Shown in pieces: positions 10,688-20,534 of a DNA stretch of 64,000 bases. Positions within the stretch are counted from its first letter, which is position 1. Each line of letters opens with the position of its first letter. Below the pieces are notes generated by a model. That model saw only the letters and a program-made list of their open reading frames with translations. It made no database searches and was not told the origin of the DNA. Source of the DNA: Euglena gracilis (lineage: Eukaryota; Euglenida; Euglenophyceae; Euglenales); assembly GCA_039621445.1 (NCBI GenBank), contig CP154956.1, positions 8,059,443-8,123,442 on the forward strand, read 5' to 3'. Both the position numbers and the translations under genes were made by a program.

Positions 10688-10862
10688 ATACCTACCCCCC
10701 CCGGGAAACTGTCACCTGACAGGTTGGCCGGTACCGGGGACCCTGACAACTTCCTATACTGACAGGTTGGCCGGTACCGGGGACCCTGACAGTTTCCCGG
10801 GCGGGACCCTGACAGGTTCTCGGGCATGACAGTTTCCCGGGGGGGGGGGGGGTAGGTATGGC
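10688..10862. repeat. palindromic module, tandem CTGACAGGTTGGCCGGTACC words
   Basis: Ends are ATACCTACCCCCC and GGGGGGTAGGTAT, an inverted pair. Inside, CACCTGACAGGTTGGCCGG is followed by GGGACCCTGACAACTTCC and a second copy of the GACAGGTTGGCCGGTACCGG unit. A nearly identical copy lies at 47.99-48.17 kb, in an intron of the other gene. It directly abuts the acceptor of the neighbouring exon: ACCTAC...TACAG is the module edge. Confidence 0.8.
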
Positions 10863-11119
10863 TGGGGTGTGGGGTGTCAATGCTGGCGGAGGGATGAAGG
10901 GCAGGCGGTGTGCCGAGGCTGTGCAACCATGAAAGCAGCTCGCAGGCAGCCGGTTTGAGCCCAGAAAAACGTGAGGCCGCCGACAAAACATCCAGAAAAA
11001 AAATGATCTGATTTGGCCTTTTGCCAAAAGAGCCGAGAAACAATATTTGTGAATTATCCCCCAAGATGCACTGCAGGAGCCACTGGGCATTCATTTAATG
11101 TGGTTTACAAAAAAAACAA

Positions 11120-11515
11120 ATGCAAATAACCCCCCCCCCAATATAAAGCTCCCCCCCGGCATTATATTTGGATGGGATTTCAAGACCCTCAGGGGGGGCT
11201 TTGTATTTGGGGGGAAAATCAAACTTTTTCGGGCGGTCTCTGTGGACTTCGGCGGCCTTCAATTGTGGACAAATTCCAATTTTATGCCAAATTTTCATTG
11301 TGTACCTCCTATTATTCGCAGAAATATGCAATTCTCATCCAAAATGGAGCATTTCTGGTGAAAAAAATGTTGTATTCACCCAAAAAGAATCTACTTTTTA
11401 GTGAATGACACCAGCGTCTGGCTCCACGTCGGGGGGGGTTATATTTGGGCGGCAAAACCAAAACTCCCAGGGACTTTATATTTGGGGGCGGCCTTATATT
11501 TGGGGGGGGGGTTTA
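11120..11515. repeat. module with TTATATTTGGGGG / CCCCCAATATAAA words
   Basis: CCCCCCCAATATAAAGCTCC begins the region. GGATGGGATTTCAAGACCCT and the ends TTTGTATTTGGGGGG, TTATATTTGGGCGG and TTATATTTGGGGGGGGG follow. The layout with GGCAAAACCAAA and CCAATTTTATGCCAAATTTTC is repeated at 33.84-34.24 kb, so both are copies of one longer element. Non-coding. Confidence 0.65.
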
Positions 11516-11804
11516 CAATTGTTTGGCGGCCACAGGTGCGCCACCCAAAATTGTGGTCAAATTTCGTTCTGGTGCCCACAGAGCCACCATTCTGTGGGCG
11601 CTACATGAAAACTTGGGTGATCGGGGGGAACACTCCCACCTCACCGACCCCTCCCATTTGCACCGGGTGGTCCCTGCCCAAGGTGGGTCGCAGTCCGGTC
11701 CGCCTCGGCAATGCGCCGCCGCTTGTTGGCCACAGGAGGTGCCGTGGGGCATGTGGGTATGAGCTGAGTTCAGACATGCATATGCAGCAGGGTTTTTCCA
11801 GAAC

Positions 11805-11925
11805 CCCCCCCCCCCTGACATGGCCGGGAAACTGTCAGGGTCCTGCCAAGAAGTTGTCAGGGTCCCCAGTACCGGCGAACCTGTCAGGTGACAGTTTCCC
11901 AGAGGGGGGGGGGTTGGTAGCTGAA
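11805..11925. repeat. diverged copy of the CTGACAGGTT module
   Basis: A C run followed by TGACATGGCCGGGAAACTGT leads to AGTACCGGCGAACCTGTCAG and GTGACAGTTTCCCAGAGGGG with a G run. Orientation of the words is reversed compared with the 10.7 kb copy. Confidence 0.55.
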
Positions 11926-12462
11926 ATGATGCCTGGGTGATATTTGGAGGAATTTTTCTTCCTTTCTTTTTCCTGAAAGCGGTCCCCCCAAAAGGTGTTA
12001 AGCTACCCAGGGTTCTTGGGGGGATTTATTGGAGGATTTGCTGGCCAGCCAGAGTTGAAGAGGGTCCTAAGACCCTCTTCAGATCCCCTCCGGGAATTTG
12101 GTCAATGGGGACTGTTTCCCGACAGGTCAGGGGGCACAATGCCAAACACCATCCTTTTTGACCTCGTGCCATTTTGCACTTGTGCTCATGAGAGATTCTG
12201 ATGGATTAAGCTGTGGCATTGCAATGGGTGGCTTTCCAATTTGGCACTCTCGGCTTTCCCACCCCTGTTCAGTTGTCTCTGGAACAGGCTTCTTTTTCAT
12301 GAACCCGGGGAAGAAGAGGGTGCCCCATAAAAAACACCCCAAAGCCCAAAGCTTAACACCCCACCCAGGTCGAAGATGCCCCCCCCCCGCTTCCACCCCT
12401 CCCCGAACCTTCCTTAAAAAGCAGCCAGTCCCGGCAATGAGGTTCCCCCCCCTCCCAAACAC

Positions 12463-12606
12463 CCCCTGGCCCTCCTCCAGCCGCAGCCCCACGGCGTAGA
12501 GCTTGGCGCCGACCTCCACCGCCTGCAGCAGGTGGGCGAACACCCGATTGCGGGAGTCCTGCCACCGCCGCAGCGCCCGCAGGGCGGCCCACACCGGTGA
12601 CAAACG
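12463..12606 (-). CDS. gene A exon: Arg/Leu-rich helical segment
   Basis: The minus strand has TTGAG followed by exactly 48 codons, then GGG with gtgttt. It reads RLSPVWAALRALRRWQDSRN and then RVFAHLLQAVEVGAKLYAVG, ending LRLEEGQG. Hydrophobic residues recur every three to four positions, so it should form one long amphipathic helix or a short helical hairpin. Codons end almost always in G or C. The acceptor lacks a pyrimidine tract. The exon is phase 0 at both ends, like several of its neighbours. Confidence 0.6.
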
Positions 12607-12693
12607 CTCAAGTGCCCCCGCACGCCTGTTGCCTGTTTTCATCCAATGTGGAGAGAGCACCAATCCCGGACCGCCCCTAAACAACCTCGCCCA

Positions 12694-12798
12694 AATGATG
12701 ATAATGATGATGATGATGATGATGATGATAATGATGATGATGATAATGATGATGATGATCATCATCATCATCATCGTCTCATCATCATCATCATCAGA
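12694..12798. repeat. (GAT)n to (ATC)n strand-switching microsatellite
   Basis: About 20 ATG/GAT units change at about 12760 into ATC units, with TCGTCTC interrupting the second half. Because ATC is the complement of GAT, the two halves can fold on each other as a long hairpin. The poly-Ile, poly-Met and poly-Asp peptides it encodes are artefacts. Confidence 0.95.
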
Positions 12799-13194
12799 CC
12801 CTCCACGCCATGGAATAATGTGTGGCCTTATTTGTTTCTGGGGGCTCGGGACCGAGTCAGCCATTCTCACTTTGAATGCAGCCGAGTTACTCCGAAGTCG
12901 CAAAACTGAAACCTGCCCAGAGGGGACCCACGTTCTGCCGAATGGAGCCCTGCATCCCCGGCTGGTCCAAGGTGCGGTATTTTCTGAGTAGAAATTATTT
13001 CCCAGCAGAAATTGGGAAAAAAAGGCCAAAAATCTGCCAAATTTTTGTCAAAATTTGCACACTTTGGCAAATTTTGGCGACATTTTTTTTTGCAACAAAA
13101 TAACAAAAAAAGCACCTGGGTGCCCTTGCAAAACATTCAAGGAATGGCAAGAACCCATTTTGCCTTCCATCTCAGGTTTTTGCGGAAAGGCAAA

Positions 13195-13380
13195 AAATTG
13201 CGGGAAAATTGCGGGGATGGGGTTACCCCCTCCCTCTCCTGGGAAGCGGTCTCCTGGCAGATCGGCCAGCACCAGGGCCCTGACACCTTTCTTTGATGTC
13301 AAGTTCACCAACTTCTTATCAAAGCCGGTACTCTCACAGGTTCTCGGCAATGACAGGTTAGCAATGACGGGGGGGGGATG
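13195..13380. repeat. partial module with ACAGGTTCTCGG / GACAGGTTAGCAATGAC
   Basis: GAAAATTGCGGGGATGG leads to GGGAAGCGGTCTCCTGGCA, CCAGGGCCCTGACACC and CTCACAGGTTCTCGGCAATG, ending in a G run at about 13370. The words are diverged members of the CTGACAGGTT family. The GGAAAATTGCGG edge is shared with repeats near 29.7 and 30.0 kb. Confidence 0.4.
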
Positions 13381-13434
13381 ATTGACATGGCGCGGTCCTT
13401 TGCGAGGAAAAAACCAAACTCCCTTGGACCGGAC

Positions 13435-13494
13435 CGCCCTGAGCACGAGCTGGTCGATGGAGCTCTGGACCTTGCCCCATACCTCATGGACCGC
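13435..13494 (-). CDS. gene A exon: 20-codon helical segment
   Basis: AACGCAG precedes exactly 20 codons that end GGGCG before gtccgg on the minus strand. The exon encodes AVHEVWGKVQSSIDQLVLRA, an amphipathic helix with V, W, V, I, L, V, L on one face. It fits with the coiled-coil-like neighbours. It is short, so the call depends on both splice sites, the phase-0 length and the sharp local GC rise. Confidence 0.55.
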
Positions 13495-13789
13495 CTGCGT
13501 TGTGGCGGGGGTGGGCGGGGTCTCCATCCCCGGTCCATTTGTGTCCTGGCTGTTTGATTCCACTTGTTTAACCTCTTTCACCTCGAGTTTCTTTCAAAAT
13601 AATAACAATAATTCAAAAACATCAATTTTTCATTTTCATTTTTCTATTTTTTTTCAATGGGGGAACACCGAAGGCACTGCCAGGCGAACTGTCAGGCGTT
13701 TCATCAGTTTTCTTGCTCGTTTCTTCGCACGGGGGGGGGGGAGTCACCACCACCCATGGGACCATTTGCATAACACCAGACCATGCAAC

Positions 13790-13975
13790 ATAGTTTGCAA
13801 GCCTTGTCTCAACAAATGGAGCAATTTTCCCACAATTGCAGCAAAAGTTGCATGAACAACCCAAAAATCCTGATCTGGGAGCACTCGCCACACTAGAGCA
13901 TTTTTCCACCCTTGCAACCGCATTCAGGATGCGCAACAGTGCATTATTGAATTGACCGGTGATTCCGCGAATTTT
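13790..13975 (+). pseudogene. coding-like fragment inside an intron, probable mobile-element remnant
   Basis: The plus strand from about 13793 reads FASLVSTNGAIFPQLQQKLH and then EQPKNPDLGALATLEHFSTL, ending ALLN at a TGA. Composition is protein-like, but codon use is AT-richer than the GC3-rich exons around it. The minus strand is also open here (ending near 13622), so the direction is not certain. No family is recognised. It has no splice context and may be a dead transposon gene. Confidence 0.3.
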
Positions 13976-14017
13976 TCCCACTTTCATGCCCAAGCCTGGA
14001 CTGAACATTCCTGTTAG

Positions 14018-14075
14018 GGGTGGTATAGCAGTTAGAATTGTGGCTCACAACCACGGCACCATCTCCACAGTCACA
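14018..14075 (+). tRNA. tRNA-like half (D arm plus anticodon arm), probably a pseudogene or SINE head
   Basis: TGGTATAGCAG matches the RNA polymerase III A-box pattern TRGYNNARNNG at every fixed position. It is followed by GTGGCTCACAACCAC, a 4-base stem with a 7-base loop CTCACAA that would hold anticodon CAC. No B box (GGTTCRANTCC) or 3' acceptor stem follows, so an intact tRNA is not supported. A covariance search would decide. Confidence 0.25.
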
Positions 14076-14170
14076 AGGAACCCCGAGTGACCAGCCTGAC
14101 CAGCCACCCCCCCCCTCTGTGCACTGCACTTCCCCCCCCCCCCGGCCGCGATGGCGAACTCCACGAACAC

Positions 14171-14305
14171 CTGCGCCGCGCGCTGCAGCCGCCCCTTCCG
14201 CTCCTGTAACGCCTGCAGCACGTCGCGCAGCTCCTGCTGGCGCGCCGCCTCCTGCTTGACCCGGCTGGGGGCCAGCGCCATCACCTTGGCCCCGCCGCCG
14301 GGCGG
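14171..14305 (-). CDS. gene A exon: coiled-coil segment
   Basis: TACTCAG precedes phase-0 codons that read PPGGGAKVMALAPSRVKQEA and then ARQQELRDVLQALQERKGRL, followed by QRAAQ. Heptad-like spacing of V, A, L, V, L and L with Gln/Glu/Arg in between points to a coiled coil. The donor is GCGCAG with gtgttc at 14170. The frame stays open a further 26 bases (VFVEFAIAAG), so the donor could be later. Intracellular, structural or scaffold role is a guess from composition only. Confidence 0.65.
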
Positions 14306-14321
14306 CTGAGTACCGCCCCCC

Positions 14322-14416
14322 ATTTATACATACATACATACATATATATACGTACATATATACGTACATATATACGTATATACATATGTATACATATATA
14401 CATATACATATATACG

Positions 14417-14460
<44 letters not shown>

Positions 14461-14461
14461 G
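14322..14461. repeat. (CATA/TACG)n and (CA)n microsatellite
   Basis: CATACATA repeats pass into CGTATATA-interrupted TA/CA units and then into about 15 CA units ending next to a C run. The Tyr/Ile and Cys/Val runs read across it are not real proteins. Confidence 0.95.
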
Positions 14462-14860
14462 ACCCCCCCCACATACCGTTTGTTCCGACCCCCCCCCCAC
14501 CCAGAAGAATCAGAAGAAATCCATTGATACCGACATTGATACCTCTCTTGCATCTGGTGCACACAAGAGCAACGCACAACAAAGCACAAGGGGGTCACTG
14601 TAAACACAAAAAAAGTACTCAGGTTCCCCCCAGCGTCGACTTTTGGCAAAAGATGGACATGTGGGCTGTTGTTTATTGGGTGTGGATGAGTAACCAGGGG
14701 AGAGGATGAATGCACGTCTCCTCGTCCCCGACGGTTGATAACCATAACCCATTTATACCGACTTCTCCATTTATACCGACCCCCCCCCCCCGGGATTTCA
14801 AGAAATGTGAAAGTGACACACCGACCCATCGATGTAAATGAGGGGGGGGGGGGTAGCACG
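14460..14860. repeat. module with CATTTATACCGACCCCC words (copy 1)
   Basis: C-run ends next to CATTTATACCGACCCCCCC and a G-run end after GATGTAAATGAGGGG bracket an interior with TTGCATCTGGTGCACA, AAGCACAA, CGACTTTTGGC and GCTGTTGTTTATTGGG, followed by GATTTCAAGAAATGTGAAAG. The same order is present at 31.82-32.23 kb, so this is a dispersed element about 400 bases long. Confidence 0.75.
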
Positions 14861-14938
14861 CATGCGCACGCAGCGCACACCGCCGTGACATTCGGGACGG
14901 GGAACCGCCCCTCTCAACTGTCTGTGGCTGTCAGAAAA

Positions 14939-15220
14939 ATGGCATCGAACCGCCATTGTGGTGTTGAATTACCGCAGGATTTTGTGCCGCCGCATTTTTT
15001 TCTAGTTTGTTTTTCCCACGGTCTCATTCAAGTGATTTCAATCACTCAAATGCGGGACAACAGGAAGCTCTCATCCAATTTTGCTGTTGCAGCTCTTAAG
15101 TGCAGGATTTTTTTTTCTATTTTCACCTCAGACTGTCTCTATATCAATTCAGTCGATGACTCTAATGCTTCACACAAAAACGATTGTTGTTGCGAAAAAC
15201 GTTTTTTTTCGGTGTGTTGA
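14939..15220 (+). pseudogene. 94-codon coding-like ORF in an intron, probable mobile-element remnant
   Basis: From the ATG at 14939 the frame reads MASNRHCGVELPQDFVPPHF and continues through SITQMRDNRKLSSNFAVAAL to a TGA at 15218-15220. Its residue mix (Cys, Asn, Ser, Phe) is protein-like but codons are AT-rich, unlike the host exons, and it is on the strand opposite to gene A. A late CC-rich end (NDCCCEKRFFSVC) could be metal binding, but no domain is recognised. It starts just after the module at 14.46-14.86 kb. Confidence 0.25.
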
Positions 15221-15554
15221 TTCCTGCTCTCCATATAAGCACACGTCTCTCATGCTCCATGGGGGATTGCACCACATGTGAGCCCCAAAGAAGTCGGTTA
15301 TGGAAACGATACGTGGCCATCCCCCCACACACACCAGATGCAGGCAGGCTTATGGTGGCTTTTTTTCCGTGTTTATGCATTTCCCCCCTCCCCCTTTTTG
15401 TTTTTTAGGGGTGCAGATTTTGGTTTTGTTTTTTTGTGTCATATTTTTGAGTGTTTTGGAGCCGACCCCCCCCCCCGGAACTGCCATGCCAAGAAAATGT
15501 CAGTGCCCTACTGCTGGCCCACATACCATGATAGTTGTTGCCCCCGGTCCCCCC

Positions 15555-15735
15555 CTTGTCCAAGACACTGTCTCGTTGACCCCCCTCCCCGTGTCAATGG
15601 CATTTTTCCGGGGCACCACCTGAGATTTTTCATTGAACTACAGTGGCGTTGGCACACCATGTCGTTGACTCACACCCCTGTGAACAACACATTCCCGGGA
15701 CATTGGCGTGTCTTGGACGGGAGGGGGGGGGTTGC
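15555..15735. repeat. module with GTTGACNCCNCTCCCCGTGTCAA words
   Basis: TCTCGTTGACCCCCCTCCCC and GTGTCAATGGC at the left face CATGTCGTTGACTCACAC and CGTGTCTTGGACGGGAGGGGG at the right. The words GTTGACA and TGTCAACG also build the repeat at 34.98-35.16 kb. Non-coding. Confidence 0.5.
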
Positions 15736-15827
15736 CAACCTGTCTGGTGACTTCAAACTGTGCCCATTGCCTGACTGGCTGCCCCCGCCATGCCCTCGGA
15801 GAACTCCCCGGGGGTTTCACTGCCAAC

Positions 15828-15922
15828 CCCGCCCGGCGCCGGCCAGCGCGCTCCATCGAGAGGATCTCTTTCATGGCGCTCAGCCGGTTCCAGCTCTTCG
15901 GCCTCAGCATATGCCGAACCCT
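15828..15922 (-). CDS. gene A exon: basic helical segment
   Basis: CGTCCCAG precedes phase-0 codons encoding RVRHMLRPKSWNRLSAMKEI and then LSMERAGRR. It is strongly basic and predicted helical. A possible donor is CGGGCGGG with gttggc, but the exact 3' edge is weak because the frame stays open. The GC rise and agreement with the direction of neighbours support it. No family is recognised. Confidence 0.5.
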
Positions 15923-15954
15923 CTGGGACGGCCAGGCGTGAAGCCTGGGCAGGG

Positions 15955-16210
15955 GTTTTTTTTTAAGAACGGGGGAGGGGGGTCCCCCCACCCACCCACC
16001 CCCTGGGGCCCCCCCGGGGGGCCGGAGACCCTCCCGGGGGGGGTCCCGGGGACCCAACCCACTTTTCCCCGAGCAGGCCCAAAAACCGCGGAAAATGCCA
16101 AAAATAGCACCCTTCAAAAATTTTCGGCGCCTTTGGCACCGAAAGGTATATCCCCCCGGGGGGACCCCCCCGGGGGAGGGGGTCCGGCCGGGGGTCCACG
16201 ACTAAAAAAC
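15955..16210. repeat. G/C-run module with TTTTCGGCGCCTTTGGCACC hairpin
   Basis: Runs such as CCCCCCCGGGGGG and GGGGGGTCCCGGGG alternate. CGAGCAGGCCCAAAAACCGCGG, given here only as landmark words CCGCGGAAAATGCC and ATAGCACCCTTCAAAAAT, precedes the hairpin and AAGGTATATCCCCCCGGGG. The same order is found at 23.83-23.94 and 49.19-49.37 kb. Confidence 0.6.
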
Positions 16211-16520
16211 CCCTGGGCTAGGTGTGAAGCCGGGGTGGTGGGGCTAAGGGGCGACCGGCTTCTTTTGGCTTCTCTTCTTTTTCTCCCGCCCCAGGTTGGC
16301 GAGGTCAAATCTTTTAACGGCGGGCAACACCATCATTCACAAAATTAAATCTGCGCTCCCCCGTCCTGAGGCAGCCCCCCATGCGTGACAGAATTATCAC
16401 AGGATATTGTGCCAAAATCTCTAATATGCAAAAGACCATTTTTTGTGCCAAAGATATTGTTTCGGTCTTATGCACTTGTGTCCGCACAAATGCAGTATAT
16501 ATAGGCCCACATTTACGTCA

Positions 16521-16548
16521 ATATGTGTGTGGGTGTGGGTGTGGGTGT

Positions 16549-16586
<38 letters not shown>

Positions 16587-16604
16587 GTGCGTGTGTGTGT
16601 GCAC
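16521..16604. repeat. (GGGTGT)n(TG)n microsatellite
   Basis: Four GGGTGT units are followed by about 25 TG units with a few CG interruptions. Cys/Val peptides read here are artefacts. Confidence 0.95.
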
Positions 16605-16907
16605 AAAACAAATATCTTCGGCCAAATTTGATGTTGTGGAAAATGTAAAGAGTGGATTGTGCAGGACTAAATGCAGCAAAGGTCCGTACATGCCACTGCC
16701 AGGGCTGGTCAGATCTGTACGAGAAGACCAGGCCGAGAGGGGGGGGGTGATTGGACCAGGGTGTTCGTTGGACCAATGAACACCAAGATGGTTCAACTTC
16801 AAGGTCATTGACACACGTCCCTTTTGTGCGCGACACTGACGCATGTGCAAAGCCTGTCTACTCGGTGCGGGTGTTTCATCTTCGAAGGACATCTGCTGGG
16901 CTGGTAC

Positions 16908-16982
16908 TTGTCCTCAATTTCCTCCAGGAAGGATGCCAGCAGCTTCCGGCTCTCAACCTCCTGCTGTTGAGAGCTGGCCGCC
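16908..16982 (-). CDS. gene A exon: coiled-coil segment
   Basis: GGATTACAG precedes one base plus 24 codons plus two bases, ending GACAA before gtacca. The frame reads AASSQQQEVESRKLLASFLE and then EIED. Glu/Gln/Lys/Leu content and the E-x-x-x-L-L-x-x-F-L spacing predict a coiled coil. Both splice sites are acceptable. It has less GC3 bias than its neighbours but the same direction. Confidence 0.6.
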
Positions 16983-17013
16983 CTGTAATCCAGGCTACAA
17001 AGAAAACATGCGC

Positions 17014-17035
17014 TCTCACACTCACACATACACAC

Positions 17036-17084
<49 letters not shown>

Positions 17085-17100
17085 ACGCACGCACGCACAC

Positions 17101-17134
<34 letters not shown>

Positions 17135-17176
17135 GCGCGCGCACACACAACACGCACACACACACAACACACACAC

Positions 17177-17237
<61 letters not shown>

Positions 17238-17257
17238 CACACACACAACACACACAC

Positions 17258-17290
<33 letters not shown>

Positions 17291-17340
17291 CACACACACA
17301 CATACACACACACACACACACACACGTACATACACACAGC
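17014..17340. repeat. long (CA)n compound microsatellite
   Basis: More than 300 bases of CA units with CACGCACG, CGCGCG and CACAACACACA variants. It lies immediately outside the 16.9 kb exon's acceptor. No gene: the long Thr/His and Cys/Val open frames on both strands are repeat artefacts. Confidence 0.97.
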
Positions 17341-17719
17341 CAAATAATGAGGGCCTTGGCGACCTTCTGTACTGACAGGTTCCCATAATTGACAGGGATT
17401 CTGACAGGTTCCTGGGCACAACGATGGCAGGCATTTCAAAAAGAATCTTCGCCCTAACAATTCGGCCAATATTGGGACCCCTGAAAGTTCTGGTGGAACT
17501 CTCACAGGCCACTCTGGGGACAACAACTCTTTGGGGAGGGTACCCCCCAGGAAGTTTTCACCAGAGAAACTGGCTGACACAACTGCAAACTATCCCTTCT
17601 CAGGGAGGCCTGCAGTGAACTTTCCAACACGACAGGTCAGCTAATGCAAACCCCAAGGTGGCAACTTCTCAGGGTGGGTGACAACCACATGCGGGTGACA
17701 ATTCTGGCAGGGCGGCACG

Positions 17720-17910
17720 GGCAGGTCCGGTGGGGGGTGGGTCGATCCCCCCACCCATCACAGCACTGCGCAATGAAAAATTCCTTCGGAGCCGAATAAA
17801 AAAATTTACCTAAAAATCGGCGCCCCAGAAACATGGGAAAGCCTGGTAGGGGTCCAGGATGAGGGTGGGGGGGGGGGTCGACCCCCCCCCCACCACCCAT
17901 AGGGTTTCAG
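17720..17910. repeat. module with GGTCGACCCCCCC word
   Basis: GGGTCGATCCCCCCACCCAT and GGGGTCGACCCCCCCCCCC flank an interior with AAAATTCCTTCGGAGCCGAA and GCCTGGTAGGGG. Its ends (CACCCATAGGGTTTCAGGATT) match the repeat at 32.95-33.22 kb. Confidence 0.6.
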
Positions 17911-17969
17911 GATTCCTGTACAGCCCTGATGTCTGGGGTGGAGGTCAGCACTTGGGGAGGCTAAACCCG

Positions 17970-18160
17970 CCCCCCCCCCCTTAACAGAAGCGCGGGGCCG
18001 CTACAAGTGCAGGGTCCAAATAAAAGCGCATCCCCTTCCGTCGAAAGAGTCGGTCCACCACTATCGGGCAGGAAGGGTCCAAATAGAAGCGCACCCCCCG
18101 CCGCCAGAGGCGGCAGTCCGCTATAAGCGCACCCGCGCTTCTATTAGGGAGGGGGGGTTT
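17970..18160. repeat. module with AAATA(A/G)AAGCGCA(T/C)CCCC words
   Basis: After a C run, AAGCGCGGGGCCGCTACAAG, GGGTCCAAATAAAAGCGCAT and GGGTCCAAATAGAAGCGCAC recur, then GCGCTTCTATTAGGGAGGGG inverts the word against a G run. A clear inverted example of a C-run/G-run module. Confidence 0.65.
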
Positions 18161-18224
18161 ACCCCTCACTGTGGCGGTTGCTGTGCCATCGCCATGGCCG
18201 GCCGGGGCGGGACCAGATGTCGAC

Positions 18225-18326
18225 CTCCCGCGTCAGCTCCTCCTCCTTCTCGCGCAGCGCCAGCCGCATCCGCACCACCTCCTGCTGCAGCGCCACCGCC
18301 GCCGTGTTCATCGCCAGGCCGCGGCC
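18225..18326 (-). CDS. gene A exon: long coiled-coil helix
   Basis: The minus frame that gives LAMNTAAVALQQEVVRMRLA and then LREKEEELTRE is open. It has a classic heptad look, with L, V, L, V, M, L, L and L at a/d-like spacing and charged residues between. The donor GGGAG with gtcgac is good. No AG acceptor with a pyrimidine tract is visible upstream, so the 5' edge is a composition estimate. All codons end in G or C. Frame choice rests on the heptad pattern, since the other minus frame is Gly/Ala noise. Confidence 0.6.
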
Positions 18327-18839
18327 ACCGCCCCGGACCCCAACCCCCGGGTCGCAGGGTGGGGGAGGGTGGCATTATGCTTTTAAAGGTGCCCTAAAAT
18401 GCTTTAAAAATGCCTTAAATTTTTCACTCTGGTAAAAAAAACATTTGAAAAATGATGTTGCAGAATCTCGGCAAAAAACAGGCCAACAGCACGGAAAAAA
18501 AAAGATTTCTGGCATCGCTGGAACATTGTCTATCAAAAAAAAAAACACGTGATTTCGACTTTTTGATTTTGGACCCCGTTCGATCCTCAGATCGTCCCTG
18601 GACCGCATTAAAAAAAAGCCGTAAAATGCCGTAAAAAAACCTTAAACATTCCTTTAATTTGATATAAAATTTGAAAATATTTTTTTCCTTTAAAAACACA
18701 ACAGGGGGTTCAATTTGGGGGGTCTGGGTCTGCTCATGTGCAGACCCAGAGGCTTGATGAAAACATCCATGTCTGTTGTGTTGAACCCCTCTGACAAAAC
18801 ACCCCCCTTTGATGCTGACCCCCCATCCACAGCAACCCA

Positions 18840-19300
18840 ATATATTCGGGGGGGGGGCAGGGTTTACTTGCGCCACAATAGAAATCACAGCACTTCCATA
18901 TCCCGGATCAAATCTGCGCAATGGCGTCCCATGGGACGCTGGCAGTGTCCAAACTGGCTTCCATGTGGACCGATTGGAACCGTTTACCGGGAGCAAGCTG
19001 GTTTCCTGACAACCAAACCCACCAAGGAGCGGAGGAGGTTGACCCCGTGGGGGGCGATTCCGGGAAGGGCAGGGGAGGGAAAGCCAACCATCGCCGCCAA
19101 GGGAGGTGATCATGGCCGCTGTACAGCCGGATCCGCCGCTCCTCGCACCCAGGGCAGGCCATCCATTGCAGCAGTGGCGACCACCAAATCCGAGACGGAG
19201 AATTTCTGGTGGGACCCGGGGGGTCGGCACCCACCCACCCATCCCCAGGGGCCGGGGGGGGGGGACTCAGGGTCCTACTTTTAGAGGTCAATTTGGGACC
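18840..19300. other. GC-rich stretch without a supported exon
   Basis: GC rises between about 18900 and 19250 and several frames are open on both strands, but none has the splice sites or residue pattern of the other exons. G runs at 18850 and 19255 and a C run at 19370 mark module edges (GGGTCCTACTTTTAGAGG, CCGGAGAGGGGGGGAGG). It may hide a diverged exon or a transposon piece. Confidence 0.3.
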
Positions 19301-19867
19301 CGAAACTTTTGCCAGCACTCTACACCGAATATAAAGGAAACTCCGCGGGTTTCCTACTGGGTCCGCCTCCCCCCCCCCCGGAGAGGGGGGGGAGGCCGGG
19401 ATCCATCCATCACCAATTTCAAATAAATACGTGGTCTGAGAGTCAGACCAAACAGAGCGGATGCCTCTGAGCGATGCCTGCTCCGATCTTGGGCGGGGGG
19501 TTGAAAACCCCACAAACTAAAACCGGGCTGGAGCAAAATGGGTGCTTTTCTACAAACTCATCCAGAACACCAGGAAATTGTGTTGGTATTTATAACATGG
19601 AAAAGGCCAATTCACCTTTGATTCTGAGAATTACCCAACGAAACATGGGGAATTCTTTTTGAACGTTTTGGACATTAATTTTTTTTATAGCTATTTGCAA
19701 CAACTTTGACCACTCCTTCTTCCTGAAATTTATTACTCCATTCATGAAAGCACAAGGGAATGAGCTTGACCAACCTGTCGGTGTTGAAACTTTACGGTGC
19801 TGAAGCTGTTGATCAAAGCGTTGCCAATGATGCGCACATCGTCAGATTACGCATGCACGCATGCGCG

Positions 19868-19870
19868 CAG

Positions 19871-19919
<49 letters not shown>

Positions 19920-19941
19920 CGCGCGCACACACACACATGCG

Positions 19942-19999
<58 letters not shown>

Positions 20000-20054
20000 C
20001 GCGCACACACAGACCGACACACACACACACACACAAGACCGACACACACACAGC
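19868..20054. repeat. (CA)n compound microsatellite
   Basis: CA units with ATGCGCGCACA interruptions at about 19917, 19935 and 19998, then CAAGACCGACACA at 20033-20043. Repeat only. Confidence 0.97.
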
Positions 20055-20201
20055 CACCCATCCAGCCACGCACCCCCCTCCCCCAACATTGCACACACAA
20101 GTCCGGTCATTTGTGGGCGATTGCTTCACTCGTTGCTGTCTGTGGAAACATGTGCTTGCCTAGCAACAGTACAGGCGGGAGGGCCGCCCTGTGCTTGGTA
20201 C

Positions 20202-20303
20202 CAGTGGTCCAGCTTGCGCATCTCGGTCTCCACCTCTGCGAGCCGCCGCTCATTGTCGGGAATGAACGTGTTCATGTACTGCGTCGCGGCGTCGAACGCG
20301 GAG
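20202..20303 (-). CDS. gene A exon: helical, Asp/Glu/Arg-rich
   Basis: CGCCCCCAG precedes one base plus 33 codons plus two bases, ending CACTG before gtacca. The frame reads SAFDAATQYMNTFIPDNERR and then LAEVETEMRKLDH. The second half is a clear charged helix, likely coiled coil. CGCAGAG with gtggag inside is a possible earlier donor. The phase agrees with a chain in which a phase-2 exon precedes and a phase-1 start follows. Confidence 0.65.
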
Positions 20304-20534
20304 CTGGGGGCGGGCCTCCTCCCCCAGGGCAATTGTCAGGCAAACTGGGTGTTGTCCTAGCACAAGAATTTAATGAATAATCCACAGGAAAAAAATGGCC
20401 GAAAAAAAATGGCAAAAAACAGTCGACATCAGGGGAAAAAAAATTATTCCTGGCATTATTGGCATTTCTGGAGCCATCGCCAAACCAGCAAAAACATCAA
20501 AAAACGAGCTTTTTTTGAGTTGTTCTGACCCTGT

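Noticed and set aside
12127-13029. 300-codon minus-strand open frame
   Set aside because: It joins a real exon (12463-12606) to a GAT microsatellite read as poly-Ile and to non-coding flanks; the frame continuity is chance.
15278-16348. 356-codon plus-strand open frame, the longest in the window
   Set aside because: It is Pro/Gly/Arg noise across C/G-run modules and reads antisense through the gene A exon at 15.9 kb.
16805-17580. Very long open frames (more than 180 codons) on both strands
   Set aside because: They run through a CA microsatellite and encode only Cys/Val or Thr/His repeats.
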